This document shows positions 42,402 to 51,348 of a stretch of DNA of 64,000 nt, piece after piece; positions within the stretch are counted from its first letter, which is position 1, and each line of letters starts with the position of its first letter. This DNA is from Curtobacterium sp. 458 (GTDB lineage Bacteria; Actinomycetota; Actinomycetes; Actinomycetales; Microbacteriaceae), in NCBI RefSeq assembly GCF_030406605.1, contig NZ_CP129104.1, positions 1,824,799 to 1,888,798 of the forward strand, written 5' to 3'. The position numbers and the translations under genes are program-made. The notes under the pieces were generated by a model. It was not told where the DNA came from. It ran no database searches and worked only from the letters and a program-made list of their open reading frames with translations.

Positions 42402-42435
42402 CGGGTGCCGGGTCGCGACAGCGGGTCGGCACCCG
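42402..42435. terminator. Hairpin after the arabinofuranosidase
   Basis: CGGGTGCCG (42402-42410) and CGGCACCCG (42427-42435) are perfect 9-bp arms; GACAGCGGGT in the loop repeats CACAGCGGGT of the left side. A degenerate GGAGGC-type half element lies downstream near 42476-42503. Confidence 0.5.
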
Positions 42436-42624
42436 TTGCCGTGTGCGGCGCGCCCTGCGCGCTCCGCGCGGTCTGCCTGGAGGCACGGCTCGGCTCCGGC
42501 AGGACGGTCGCCTGCACCACGGGCCGGCGCGGCGATCAGCGCGCTCGACACGTGTCGGCGGACTACTGTGGTCCGTGGGAACGTCGTCCGTCACCGGGAC
42601 GACAGCGCCGTCGACAGGAGCGGG

Positions 42625-43935
42625 ATGACGCAGGCACCACCCCGTCGGACCGTCCGGGCGACCGACACGGGTCCCATCGTGCTGTCCGGCCTGCGGGCCG
42701 CGTGGGAGCCCCTCGCGAAACAGGCACTGGTCGCCGCGCTGATCGTCGGAGCGGCCGCGGCGAGCACCCTCCTGCCGGTGTGGTTGACGGTGACCGACGC
42801 CACGGCGATGTGGACCGGAGCGGGCCTCGCGGTCGTGCTGCTCGGCCTCGCGGCGCTCATGGCACGGTCGACCCGTCTGGCGCGCGCCGAGATCGTCATC
42901 CCGCTGCTCGACTTCGTCGCCGTCGGACTCCTGCGGTTCGGCACCGGCGAGACCCGGTCCGTCTTCCTCGCGATCCTCGTGCTCCCCGTCGTCTGGATCG
43001 CCGCCGGGCACGGACGGTGGCGGGTCCTCGTCCCGGTACTCGGCGTGTTCGTGACGATCCTGCTGCCGCTCGCCCTTGCACCCGGACGCGCGTTCCCGGG
43101 CAGCGAGGTCGTCCGGCTGGTCATCGCCGCCGTCGTCTACAGCGCAGCCGCCGCCGTGGTCAACGAGCTCTCCCGACGGTCCCTCGCGCAGCTCACGGTC
43201 GCCCAGCGCTCGCGCCGGGTCGCCGAGGCCGAGGTCACCCAGGCCGCCATCGTGCAGCGCTCCCTGCAGCCCGTCGACGGCAACGGACTCCCGTCGGCGA
43301 TCCGCGTCGCGGGCACCTGCGTCCCGGCCCGCACCGTCGGCGGCGACTTCTACGACTGGTACCCGACACCGGACGGCGGCATGGGCTTCACGCTCGGCGA
43401 CGTCATGGGCAAGGGCGTCGGGGCCGGCATGATCGCCGCAGCGGTCCGCGCCGTCATCCGGAGCAGCCTCGAGGAGCCGGACCCCGCGCTCGCGTTCCGG
43501 TGGACCTCCGCCGGCCTGAGCACCGGTTCCGTGGACATGGTCAGTGCGCAGTTCACGACGTGCTTCCACGGCCGCATCAGCGTCGACGGGACCCTGCGAT
43601 GGGTCGACGCCGGTCACGGGCTGACCCTGGTCCGTCGGGCGGCAGGCGGCAGCGAGTTCCTCCGCTCCGGACACCTGCCGCTCGGGGTCGGGTCCGGGTG
43701 GACCAGCGTCGAGACGGACCTCCAGCCCGGGGACAGCGTCGTCAGCGTCAGTGACGGTGTCCTCGACCTGTTCGGCGGCGACCTCGCGTCGCTGGACCGC
43801 TGGCAGGCGTTCGTCGATGCCCGCGACGACATCGACGGTCTCGTCGCCGACGTCGCGGCGCTCGCCGAGCGCGGCGACCGCGCCGACGACGTGACGATCA
43901 TCGCCGTGACGTGGGGCGGCTCCCACCCGGCGTGA
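42625..43935 (+). CDS. Membrane-anchored SpoIIE/RsbU-type PP2C phosphatase
   Basis: A 436-aa protein with six or so N-terminal helices (about 35-190), a short coiled linker (QLTVAQRSRRVAEAEVTQA) and a C-terminal SpoIIE phosphatase domain. The metal-binding signatures are RTVGGDFYDW, GDVMGKGVGAGM, DAGHGLTLV, SVSDGVLDLFGG and ADDVTIIAV. Such proteins dephosphorylate anti-anti-sigma factors in response to a membrane signal. AGGAGC precedes the ATG at 42625. No anti-sigma or STAS gene is adjacent, so its partner is elsewhere. Confidence 0.93.
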   Translation: MTQAPPRRTVRATDTGPIVLSGLRAAWEPLAKQALVAALIVGAAAASTLLPVWLTVTDATAMWTGAGLAVVLLGLAALMARSTRLARAEIVIPLLDFVAVGLLRFGTGETRSVFLAILVLPVVWIAAGHGRWRVLVPVLGVFVTILLPLALAPGRAFPGSEVVRLVIAAVVYSAAAAVVNELSRRSLAQLTVAQRSRRVAEAEVTQAAIVQRSLQPVDGNGLPSAIRVAGTCVPARTVGGDFYDWYPTPDGGMGFTLGDVMGKGVGAGMIAAAVRAVIRSSLEEPDPALAFRWTSAGLSTGSVDMVSAQFTTCFHGRISVDGTLRWVDAGHGLTLVRRAAGGSEFLRSGHLPLGVGSGWTSVETDLQPGDSVVSVSDGVLDLFGGDLASLDRWQAFVDARDDIDGLVADVAALAERGDRADDVTIIAVTWGGSHPA

Positions 43936-44027
43936 CCACCCCGTGGCCCGCGCGTCCTGACCGAGCCGCGGCGTGTCTCCAGGCCGGCACCGGTGCGTCC
44001 TAGGATCGTGCCGACGGAGGGGGAACC

Positions 44028-44324
44028 ATGCCGGGACCGACCGACTGGGAGACCGAGGGAGCGACCGCGCGCGCCGCGGTGCTGAGCGATGCGCTGCGGC
44101 AGCCGATCGCGGTCCGGGCCGCGACGTGGATCGGACTGCTGCTGCTCGTCACGGCCCTCGTGGTGTACGCGTGCGCGGCGCAGGTCACGGCGGGCGAGGA
44201 CGAGAGCGAGGTGCAGGCGCTGGGACGCTTCGTGGTCCTGGTGATCGTGGCGACCGGTGTCGGCGTGCTCGGCGGAGTCGCACTGCTGCTCCGACTCGTC
44301 GCCGGGGCGTTCCTCCGGCGCTGA
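44028..44324 (+). CDS. Small two-helix membrane protein
   Basis: A 98-aa protein I do not recognise. Two hydrophobic helices (about 33-52 and 67-92) flank a short acidic loop (GEDESEV). The N-terminal 30 residues are soluble. GGAGGGGG lies 5 nt before the ATG, and TAGGAT at 44001-44006 may be the -10. It is convergent, with a 4-nt gap, with another two-helix protein. Confidence 0.72.
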   Translation: MPGPTDWETEGATARAAVLSDALRQPIAVRAATWIGLLLLVTALVVYACAAQVTAGEDESEVQALGRFVVLVIVATGVGVLGGVALLLRLVAGAFLRR

Positions 44325-44328
44325 CGCG

Positions 44329-44571
44329 TCAGCGACGCTGCGTCGTCCGCGCGCTGCGACGCTCCCGCCGGCCCGTGACGAGCGCCGCGACCGACACGGC
44401 GATGCCGGCCAGGCCCACGAGGAAGCACGGAGGGGCGAGCAGCCCCATCCCGATGTTCGCGCCACCGCCCTCCGGCGCCCAGACGATCGATGCGACCGCG
44501 GCGAACCCTCCGAGGAAGCCGACGGTGAGGAGCGTCGCGGCGACGACGTGCAGCTTCTCCGAGTCACGCAC
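44329..44571 (-). CDS. Small two-helix membrane protein
   Basis: An 80-aa protein with two hydrophobic segments (about 8-29 and 39-62) joined by a Gly-rich loop and followed by a very basic tail (GRRERRSARTTQRR). GAAGGAG lies 7 nt before the GTG start at 44571. Upstream is a GTCGTGGTCGTGGTCGA-like simple-sequence stretch (44590-44630). Function unknown; it sits between the 98-aa membrane protein and an XRE regulator gene. Confidence 0.7.
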   Translation of the reverse strand: MRDSEKLHVVAATLLTVGFLGGFAAVASIVWAPEGGGANIGMGLLAPPCFLVGLAGIAVSVAALVTGRRERRSARTTQRR

Positions 44572-44689
44572 GGGCGGGCTCCTTCGCGGTGGTCGATGTC
44601 GTGATCGACGTCGTGGTCGTGGTCGAGCGAGTGTCGCACACGGTGTCGGTGGTGCATGCCCGAGTCGGCATGTGCGTGACGGTCCGTTC

Positions 44690-45535
44690 TCAGGCGCTCG
44701 AGGACACCGACGAGCCGATGACCGACAGGAGTCGGAGCCGGTCGGCGCTGTCGCTGCCGGGCTCGGCCGTGTAGACGAGCAGGTGTTGTGCACGGTCGGT
44801 GTCCTGCAGGACCTGGCACTGCAGGGTGAGCGGGCCGACGTCCGGGTGGACGTAGTGCTTCTCCTCGGCCGGACGGATGCCGACCTCGTGGAGCGCCCAC
44901 ACCGCGCGGAACTCGGCGCTCCGGGCGAGGAGGTCCTCGGCGAGGGCTGCGGCCCGTGAGCCGGGGCCACGCCGAGCGAGGACACCGCGGAGACCGGAGA
45001 CGTACATCCGCGACAGGAACTCGTGCTCGTCCTCGGGGTGCAGCGCCCGCGCGGCCGGGTCGGTGAACCAGCGGTACCCGATGCTCCGGGCGTGCCCGGT
45101 GCGGATCGACGCGTCCCCGACCAGGGCGGCGGCGAGCGGTGTCTGGCGGAGCGTCTCCCCGAGCTCGGTGACGATCTCGGCCGGGGTGTCGACGAGACGG
45201 TCCAGGATCCGCATGATCCCCGGACCGACGTGGTCCGACCCGGCACCGCGCGTCGGCGGTTCGTGCCCGGCCAGGCGGAACAGGTGATCGCGTTCGTCGA
45301 GCGAGAGCCGCAGTCCCTGCGCGATCGACGCGAGCATCTGGTCCGAGGGCTGCGGTCCGCGCCCCCGTTCGAGCCGCGCGTAGTAGTCGGCGGACATGTT
45401 GCTGAGGAGCGCCGCCTCCTCGCGCCGGAGTCCGCTCGTGCGACGTCGGGCCCCTCGTGGCAGGCCGACGTCCTCGGGCTGGAGCGCGGCGCGACGACTC
45501 CGCAGGAAGTCGGCGAGTCCGGTTCGGTCGATCAT
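44690..45535 (-). CDS. XRE-family regulator with MmyB-like ligand domain
   Basis: A 281-aa regulator. The helix-turn-helix lies in [20 protein letters not shown] (about 31-50) followed by [18 protein letters not shown], the usual form of this actinobacterial group; the C-terminal two-thirds (about 105-270) is the MmyB-like PAS-type domain ([15 protein letters not shown], and [17 protein letters not shown]). The ATG at 45535 gives the usual N-terminus ([15 protein letters not shown]). It is divergent from a short-chain dehydrogenase, a pairing that is very common for this family, so the SDR gene is the likely target. Confidence 0.92.
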   Translation of the reverse strand: MIDRTGLADFLRSRRAALQPEDVGLPRGARRRTSGLRREEAALLSNMSADYYARLERGRGPQPSDQMLASIAQGLRLSLDERDHLFRLAGHEPPTRGAGSDHVGPGIMRILDRLVDTPAEIVTELGETLRQTPLAAALVGDASIRTGHARSIGYRWFTDPAARALHPEDEHEFLSRMYVSGLRGVLARRGPGSRAAALAEDLLARSAEFRAVWALHEVGIRPAEEKHYVHPDVGPLTLQCQVLQDTDRAQHLLVYTAEPGSDSADRLRLLSVIGSSVSSSA

Positions 45536-45641
45536 GCGGCGATCTTCTCGCACCACGGTGCTCCCAGCCACGGATCGTCAGGCCGTGGCTCCGGGACGGG
45601 CTGCGGGCCAGGCTGAGGGCACCGACCACGGAGGGCCCAGC

Positions 45642-46577
45642 ATGCCACGCACCGTCCACGCACCGACCATCCCCGACCTGACCGGGCGCCGGGCCCTCGT
45701 CACCGGCGCCAGCGACGGCATCGGCGTGCGGATCGCCGCCCACCTCGCCACGGCCGGCGCCGAGGTCGTGATGCCCGCTCGCAACGCCTCGAAACTCGCG
45801 GTGGCGCAGGACCGCATCCGGGCAGAGCACCCGGGAGCACGGCTCGAGGCCGAGTCCCTCGACCTCTCGTCCCTGGCCTCGGTGTCGGCGCTCGGGGAGC
45901 GGCTCGTCCGGGACGGCCGACCCATCGAAATCCTCGTCGCGAACGCCGGCGTGATGACCCCGCCGTCGCGAACGACCACGGCGGACGGCTTCGAGCTGCA
46001 GTTCGGCACGAACCACCTCGGGCACGTCGCGCTCGTCGCCGCGCTGTTCCCGCTGCTGCGGGCTGCGGGCGCTCGCGTCGTCGTGCAGACGAGCATCGCC
46101 GCCCGTCGAGCCCGTGTGCAGTGGGACGACCTGCAGTCCGAACGGTCCTACGACGCGATGCGGGCCTACGGCCAGTCGAAGATCGCCCCGGCGCTCTTCG
46201 CGTTCGAGCTCGGACGGCGGAGCGAGGCCCAGGGCTGGGGGATCACCACGACGATCAGCCACCCGGGAGTCGCGCCGACGAGTCTCCTCGCCGCGCGGCC
46301 GGAGATGGGCCGGAGCACCGACACCACCGCGGTCCGGCTCATCCGCTGGCTCTCCGCCCGGGGCTGGGTCGTCGGCACCCCCGAGACGGCCGCGTACCCG
46401 GCTCTCCTCGCCGCCACCGACCCGGCGGGAGCGGGACGGTTCGCGGCCCCGACGTGGCGCCTCGGCGTCGGCGGGCCAGCGGGCTGGATCGACGCCTGGC
46501 CGTCCCTGACCGACGACACCGAGGCTCGCCGGGTCTGGGACGAGTCCCTGCGGCTGACGGGAGCGCGGTTCGCCTGA
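45642..46577 (+). CDS. Short-chain dehydrogenase/reductase
   Basis: A 311-aa NAD(P)-dependent oxidoreductase. The nucleotide motif TGASDGIG is near residues 20-27, NAG near residue 105, and the catalytic YGQSK (YxxxK) near residue 178; [11 protein letters not shown] is the conserved Asn helix. GGAGGG lies 7 nt before the ATG. It resembles the retinol-dehydrogenase/WW-oxidoreductase-like SDRs. It is divergent from the XRE regulator that probably controls it. The substrate is unknown. Confidence 0.9.
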   Translation: MPRTVHAPTIPDLTGRRALVTGASDGIGVRIAAHLATAGAEVVMPARNASKLAVAQDRIRAEHPGARLEAESLDLSSLASVSALGERLVRDGRPIEILVANAGVMTPPSRTTTADGFELQFGTNHLGHVALVAALFPLLRAAGARVVVQTSIAARRARVQWDDLQSERSYDAMRAYGQSKIAPALFAFELGRRSEAQGWGITTTISHPGVAPTSLLAARPEMGRSTDTTAVRLIRWLSARGWVVGTPETAAYPALLAATDPAGAGRFAAPTWRLGVGGPAGWIDAWPSLTDDTEARRVWDESLRLTGARFA

Positions 46578-46623
46578 ACGCCGATCGACCGTACGCGCCA
46601 GCATGGGGTCGGGAGGGTGGGAC

Positions 46624-47256
46624 ATGACCTGGACGAGCACGCGGGACGCGTTCGCGACCGCCGCGGAGTGGTTCGCGACGACGGTCGCGGCGCTCGACTC
46701 CGCGGAACCGCTGGGGTGGGACCGTCCGGCACTCGGCGAGTGGAGCCGGAGCGACCTCGTCGGGCACACCGTGCGGGCACTCACCACGGTCGAGCAGTAC
46801 CTGGACGAGGGGACGACGACGTCGACAGCGACCACGATCGACTACTACCGGGTCGTCCGGTCCTCGCGCGCGGATCCGGCGGCAGTGGCGGAGCGAGGGC
46901 GGCAGGCCGGACGTGACCTCGGGACGGACCGTCCGGCGAGCGTCGCGGTGATCGTGGAGCGGGTCGTCGCCCAGGTCCGCGATGCCGGTGGGGACCGCCG
47001 GATCGCCGCGCCGATGGGGGAGTGGGCGCTCGCCGCGTACCTGCCGACGAGGGTGTTCGAGCTGACCGTGCACACGATCGACCTCCGGGTGGCGGCGGGG
47101 CTCGACCTCGATCCGCCAGCTGCGGCGTCAGCGGAAGCGCTCCGGGTGCTCGGGCTGCTCGTCGGCGACGCCGATCCGTCCTCGGGCGACGCCCCCGTGC
47201 TGCTCCGCGCCCTCACCGGACGGGCGGCGCTCCCGAGCGGGTGGTCCGTGCTCTGA
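46624..47256 (+). CDS. Maleylpyruvate isomerase-type mycothiol-dependent protein
   Basis: A 210-aa DinB-like four-helix protein of the mycothiol-dependent maleylpyruvate isomerase N-terminal family (TIGR03086/PF11716 type). The candidate metal ligands are His in DLVGHTVRALTTVE and the Glu/His of VFELTVHTIDL. GGGAGGGTGGG provides the ribosome-binding site for ATG 46624. Its last codons and stop lie within a 22-nt tandem duplication. Members act as mycothiol S-transferases in detoxification. Confidence 0.78.
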   Translation: MTWTSTRDAFATAAEWFATTVAALDSAEPLGWDRPALGEWSRSDLVGHTVRALTTVEQYLDEGTTTSTATTIDYYRVVRSSRADPAAVAERGRQAGRDLGTDRPASVAVIVERVVAQVRDAGGDRRIAAPMGEWALAAYLPTRVFELTVHTIDLRVAAGLDLDPPAAASAEALRVLGLLVGDADPSSGDAPVLLRALTGRAALPSGWSVL

Positions 47257-47284
47257 GCCTTCGTGGCCCGTGCTCTGAGCCTTT
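47241..47284. repeat. 22-nt tandem duplication at the isomerase stop
   Basis: GTGGTCCGTGCTCTGAGCCT is followed 22 nt later by GTGGCCCGTGCTCTGAGCCT, with 20 of 22 positions identical. The first copy contains the stop codon; the second ends in a run of five T. Confidence 0.75.
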
Positions 47285-47298
47285 TTGGGGCGGGACCG

Positions 47299-47829
47299 TC
47301 AGGCGGATCCGTCGACGGGCAGCGGCTCGACCTCGGGGGACGGATCGGTCGCCAACCGAGCGTGCGTCTCGACGTCGAACCGCTCGTCGCCGTACCGGAG
47401 CTTCCGTCGCTCGACGCCCTCGGCCCGGAAGCCGGCACCCGTCGCGACGCGGCACGACGCGGGGTTGTTCACCCGGTGCCCGAGCTCGAGCCGGAACAGC
47501 CCGTCACCGAACGCCCGCTCGGCGACCGTGGCCACCGCGCGGGTCGCCAGTCCGCGACCACGACCGGAGCGCGCGAGCCAGTAGGACACCCACGCGGTGT
47601 CGTGCCGTCGCTCGATCGCGGTGAGGCCGACGTTGCCGACCGCGACACCGTCGACCACGATCGCCCAGTGCTGCCGGTCGGGGGCCGTCACGAGCACGGT
47701 CTCGATGAAGCGCGCCGCGGCTCCGGAGTCCGGCAGCGGGCCGAACTGCGTGCCGAGGTCGTCGGTCGAGGTGCGTGCAGCGACCAGCGCGTCGGCGTCG
47801 GTGGAACGCCACGGCCTGAGGGCGATCAC
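47299..47829 (-). CDS. GNAT-family N-acetyltransferase
   Basis: A 176-aa acetyltransferase. It begins IALRPWRSTDADALVAAR, carries the acetyl-CoA loop LARSGRGRGLATRAV (about 89-103) and ends with NNPASCRVATGAGFRAEG, the pattern of RimJ-like GNATs. The GTG start overlaps the stop of the small membrane protein upstream (GTGA), so the two are co-translated. Substrate unknown. Confidence 0.88.
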   Translation of the reverse strand: MIALRPWRSTDADALVAARTSTDDLGTQFGPLPDSGAAARFIETVLVTAPDRQHWAIVVDGVAVGNVGLTAIERRHDTAWVSYWLARSGRGRGLATRAVATVAERAFGDGLFRLELGHRVNNPASCRVATGAGFRAEGVERRKLRYGDERFDVETHARLATDPSPEVEPLPVDGSA

Positions 47830-48122
47830 GACCCGGCCGTCCCTCGGCGGGGGCGACGGCCGCGGACGACGACGGCGAGCAGGGCAGCGACGACCAGCGG
47901 CACGACGAGGGCCGCGGCGGTCCACGCCACTGCCCGCGCCACGAGCGTCGCGCGGAAGCTTGCCGACCCGGCCACGTACGAGTAGCTGCCGCTGTGCAGC
48001 GACGGGAACGCCGGGGCGACCGGCCACGCCAGTGACTCCGCGAGGATCGCCACCACGACGGCCACCCCGGCGAGCAACAGCAGCACGAGGGCCGGTGCGT
48101 GGAGACGGAGCCGTGCGCGCAT
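47826..48122 (-). CDS. Small two-helix membrane protein
   Basis: A 98-aa protein with helices at about 9-30 and 64-87, an extracytoplasmic loop rich in Ser/Tyr/Gly (SLHSGSYSYVAGSAS) and a basic end (VVRGRRPRRG). The ATG at 48122 is chosen over one 21 nt upstream because TACCGT lies 6 nt before it. It heads a two-gene unit with the acetyltransferase. Family not recognised. Confidence 0.72.
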   Translation of the reverse strand: MRARLRLHAPALVLLLLAGVAVVVAILAESLAWPVAPAFPSLHSGSYSYVAGSASFRATLVARAVAWTAAALVVPLVVAALLAVVVRGRRPRRGTAGS

Positions 48123-48128
48123 GCCCCA

Positions 48129-48134
48129 ACGGTA
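48129..48134 (-). promoter_or_regulatory. -10 box for a leaderless membrane-protein transcript
   Basis: TACCGT on the minus strand ends 6 nt before ATG 48122. Confidence 0.45.
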
Positions 48135-48171
48135 GCGGGGCACACGCGCACGGCGAGCGTGGTCCGACGCG

Positions 48172-50241
48172 TCAGCGCGGCGCCGCCACCGTGAACCCGG
48201 CCGGTGCGAGCGGCACCCGCTGGGCTCCAGGAGCGAGCTGCAGGGTCCGGACGAGCCGACCGGAGCGGTCGTACACCGACACGGTCGAGCGCTGCTCGAA
48301 GGTCGCGGTGGTCGATCGTGCCGAGGTCGTCCCGTTCACGAACAGGTCCGACGGCGACGCACCGGCCCCCAGCCCGAGGTGCGAGACCACCGGCCGGAGC
48401 AGCACCGCGTCGAGGTCGGCCGATCCGCCGCGCACGGTCGCCGTGATCGTCGTCGTGCCCGCCGGCGCGGTCCGGCCCAGCGAGAGCGGGTGCAGGAACG
48501 ACGAGGTCGACGCCGTGCCCTGCGCCCCCGCGCCGCCGTTCGGCGTCGAGCCGAGCGACCGCGTCCGGCCGTCTGCTCCGCGCACCGTCCAGTCCGTGCG
48601 ACCAGACGGACCGGAGGCCTGCGAGACGACCGGGTAGAGGAGCGTGTCCTGGCGGAACGCGGGCACGGTGATCGTGATGGTCGATCCGGCGGGCGCGTGC
48701 ACGTACGCCTGCCCGGACCAGTTCGCCGAGCCGGTCCACGCCGCATCCGGACGGACGACGGTCGGGACGTGGCCGCCCCCGCCACCGGACAGCGCCCCGC
48801 CCTCGGCCTCGACGGTCGTGATGCCGTCGACGTCGGACCGGGAGGTGACCGTCTCGGCCGCAGTACGGACCGCCGGGTGGGCGTCGAGCGCGAGCATCGA
48901 CAGCGCGGTGTGGATCGCCGATTCGGCGCCGCAGCCCCGGTTGACCGTGCCGTCCGCGGCGATGCCGTCGACGCACGCACCGGTCGACCGGTCGTACACC
49001 GGGACCCCCGCCGGGTTCGCGCCGAAGTACCAGCCCGCGGCGATCGCGGCGAGGCGGTCCTGCCCGGCTCCGCCCACGGCGAGGAACGACTGCACGAGCG
49101 AGTCGGCGCCGTACGCGATCTGCGTCCGGTCGAACGGCGTCGGCGTCCACCCGTTGTCCGGGCCGCCGGAGGCCAGCACCTCGGCGGCGAACTGCGCGGT
49201 CTCGCGCTCCGCGTCCCGCTGCCAGTCGGAGCGCTGCAGGACGGAACCAGCCGTCGCGAGCGCCGCCGGGGCCATCCCGCCCCAGGCGTTCCAGGTCGAC
49301 TGCGAGGTCGCCGACGGGAGCACGGCACCGAACGGCCACGAGGTCGTGTCGCCGCGCTGCATGGCCGCGATGCCCGTCGTCTCCCGCTGCAGCACCGTGC
49401 GCGCCTGCCGGTCACTCGGGACGGCCCGGACGTAGGCGCTCAGCCCGAGCACGGCCTCCGCGGTCGCGCTCGTCGAGTCGGCGACGAGCCACGACGGGAC
49501 GCGCGATCCGTTCACGGTGTCGTAGCGGTCGTAGGAGGCGAGCGACTGCCGCTCGAGCGCGCCGAGCGACAGACGCAGGCGGTCCTGGAGGAACCGCGCG
49601 AAGCCCGGGTCGGCGTGCCGGAACGCCGGGTAGGCCTCGCCGAGCGCCCAGATCGTGCGACCGACCCAGAACGAGTCGGCGGAGTCGGACGGGTTCGGCG
49701 AGTCCGGCGGTGTCGGGCTGGTGTTGAGCGTCGCGTCGGTCTGCTGCCACAGCACGACGTTGCCCGCGTCCGGCCCGCTGTCGGTCTGCAGGTAGGTGAG
49801 CGAGCGCAGGAGCTCCCGGGCGTGCTCCCGGCTCGATGCGGTGCCGTTCTGCTGCCAGTCGCGGACGTAGACGACGGCAGCGCGGCTGATGTCGTCGGCG
49901 TCGAACGCGCCCTGCCCCCAGTGCCCGGTCGCCGGGTCGAGCGTGCCGCCGCCGACGCGGCGGTAAGTCCCGTCGGCGTTCCGGTCCGCGTAGACCCACG
50001 GTGCGGTCGCGGTCGGGTGCTGCGTCTGCTGGTAGGTGCTGTGTCCGGGGACGTCCGGCAGCGGCACGTCGTCGAGCAGGAAGTCGAGGTGGTCGAGGTT
50101 CGTGACCGGCCGGGAGGCACTGCTCGCGCCCGCCTCGGCGGTCGCGGTGCGCGGGGTGGTCGCCTGCGCCGGGGCGGCGACGAGGGTCGCCGCGGCCGTG
50201 GCAGCCGCGACGAGCGCGGCCAGGAGGGTGCGATGCACCAT
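48172..50241 (-). CDS. Secreted six-hairpin-type glycosidase
   Basis: A 689-aa exported protein. The Sec signal (about 1-28, ending PAQA) is followed by an all-helical region (about 50-430) with repeated Trp/Tyr-Gly helical hairpins (SFWVGRTIWALGEAYPAF, TWNAWGGMAPAAL, GWYFGANPAG), which resembles the (alpha/alpha)6 toroid of GH8/9/88/125-type enzymes, then a beta-rich C-terminal region (about 445-689) like a carbohydrate-binding or beta-sandwich domain. It is the last gene of the LacI-controlled cluster, 33 nt after the first GH130-like gene. It probably makes importable oligosaccharides from a plant or microbial glycan. The GH family is uncertain. Confidence 0.7.
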   Translation of the reverse strand: MVHRTLLAALVAAATAAATLVAAPAQATTPRTATAEAGASSASRPVTNLDHLDFLLDDVPLPDVPGHSTYQQTQHPTATAPWVYADRNADGTYRRVGGGTLDPATGHWGQGAFDADDISRAAVVYVRDWQQNGTASSREHARELLRSLTYLQTDSGPDAGNVVLWQQTDATLNTSPTPPDSPNPSDSADSFWVGRTIWALGEAYPAFRHADPGFARFLQDRLRLSLGALERQSLASYDRYDTVNGSRVPSWLVADSTSATAEAVLGLSAYVRAVPSDRQARTVLQRETTGIAAMQRGDTTSWPFGAVLPSATSQSTWNAWGGMAPAALATAGSVLQRSDWQRDAERETAQFAAEVLASGGPDNGWTPTPFDRTQIAYGADSLVQSFLAVGGAGQDRLAAIAAGWYFGANPAGVPVYDRSTGACVDGIAADGTVNRGCGAESAIHTALSMLALDAHPAVRTAAETVTSRSDVDGITTVEAEGGALSGGGGGHVPTVVRPDAAWTGSANWSGQAYVHAPAGSTITITVPAFRQDTLLYPVVSQASGPSGRTDWTVRGADGRTRSLGSTPNGGAGAQGTASTSSFLHPLSLGRTAPAGTTTITATVRGGSADLDAVLLRPVVSHLGLGAGASPSDLFVNGTTSARSTTATFEQRSTVSVYDRSGRLVRTLQLAPGAQRVPLAPAGFTVAAPR

Positions 50242-50274
50242 TGCATCTCCTCGTTCGAGGGGGAGTGGGGGCGA

Positions 50275-51348
50275 TCAGCGCCGCACGAGTCGTGCGACGC
50301 CGATCTTGGAGTCCGCCATGCCGTAGAAGACGTGGTGGACGCCGTCGATCTCCTCGACGGCGGTGGGGAACACGACGTTCGGCACGATGCCGGACCGTTC
50401 GTCGTCAGTGTCCGCGGTCATGAGCGGCTCGGCCGTCCGGACGAGCACCTCCCACGGGCGTTCGGCGTCGAGGATCATGCCCCCGGCGGCGTAGTTCACG
50501 TTCTGCTGCTGCGCGAGCGAGCCGACGAGCTCGCCCGTGACACCGTGGTGGAGCAGGAGCCAGCCCTCCGGTACCCGGATCGGGGCCGGCCCCGCGCCGA
50601 TCTTGAGCTCCTCCCACGCTTCCGTCGGCCCGGCGAGGACCCGGTGCCCGCGCCACTCGGCGAGCGCCCCGACGTCCGCACGGACCCGGTCGAGCGGCAC
50701 GAACGAGATCCAGATCGACGGACGGGTGTCCTCGACCCAGCCCGGCGGGTGCAGCCCCTCGGACGGCCGGATCTCCGACAGGTCCCAGCCCGGCCGGTGC
50801 AGCACCGCGAGGGTCTCGGTGCCGTCCGGGGCCGTGACGGGCTCCGGCAGGAACACGCAGTCCTTGTTGAAGTACATCGAGAGGTCGACGTCGAGTGCGT
50901 CGTCGTACCCGAACCGCACCGGCCCGAGGCGCTGCCACGTCCGGAGGTCGCTCGACACGGCGATGGCGGTGTGGGGCCCGAGCGGTCCGTAGGCCACGTA
51001 GGTCATCACGTGCAGGTCGAGCGCCGACACCCACGTGGTCCGCGGGTCTTCGACGCCGGCGTTCACCGCGCCGACCTCCCACGACCGTTCGGGCTCGAGC
51101 ACGACACCCTGCCGTTCGACACCGGTCGGGACGCCGTCCTCGACGACGACCCGGGCGATGCCGATGCGGGAGACGTTGCCGTCCGCCACGAGCCGGGGGA
51201 GCAGGTAGAGCTCGCCGTCCGGTCCGTACCCGCTGCCCGGGTTGAGCACGCCCTCGGCCTCGAGCGGCTCGTCGGCCAGCGGTTCCATCACGAGACCGAC
51301 CCGTTCGAGGGCGTACGGGAACTCGGCTGCCGGCACGGTCCGGGTCAT
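50275..51348 (-). CDS. GH130-like beta-mannoside phosphorylase
   Basis: A 357-aa five-bladed beta-propeller enzyme. VLNPGSGYGPDGELYLLPR, the catalytic-acid motif GVEDPRTTW (Asp near residue 95) and LLLHHGV near residue 262 match GH130, where this His and nearby Arg residues bind phosphate; that favours phosphorolysis of a beta-mannoside (to mannose 1-phosphate) over hydrolysis. No signal peptide, so it works on imported sugar. ATGA overlap with the second GH130-like gene. The linkage attacked (beta-1,4 or beta-1,2) cannot be fixed here. Confidence 0.82.
   Translation of the reverse strand: MTRTVPAAEFPYALERVGLVMEPLADEPLEAEGVLNPGSGYGPDGELYLLPRLVADGNVSRIGIARVVVEDGVPTGVERQGVVLEPERSWEVGAVNAGVEDPRTTWVSALDLHVMTYVAYGPLGPHTAIAVSSDLRTWQRLGPVRFGYDDALDVDLSMYFNKDCVFLPEPVTAPDGTETLAVLHRPGWDLSEIRPSEGLHPPGWVEDTRPSIWISFVPLDRVRADVGALAEWRGHRVLAGPTEAWEELKIGAGPAPIRVPEGWLLLHHGVTGELVGSLAQQQNVNYAAGGMILDAERPWEVLVRTAEPLMTADTDDERSGIVPNVVFPTAVEEIDGVHHVFYGMADSKIGVARLVRR

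Noticed and set aside
44590..44640. Val-rich peptide coding stretch (GTCGTGGTCGTGGTCG)
   Set aside because: It is a simple-sequence repeat in the leader of the 80-aa membrane-protein gene on the other strand, without a start signal.
43614..46835. 1073-residue minus-strand open frame
   Set aside because: It covers the SpoIIE, XRE, SDR and isomerase genes in other frames and has no recognisable domain.
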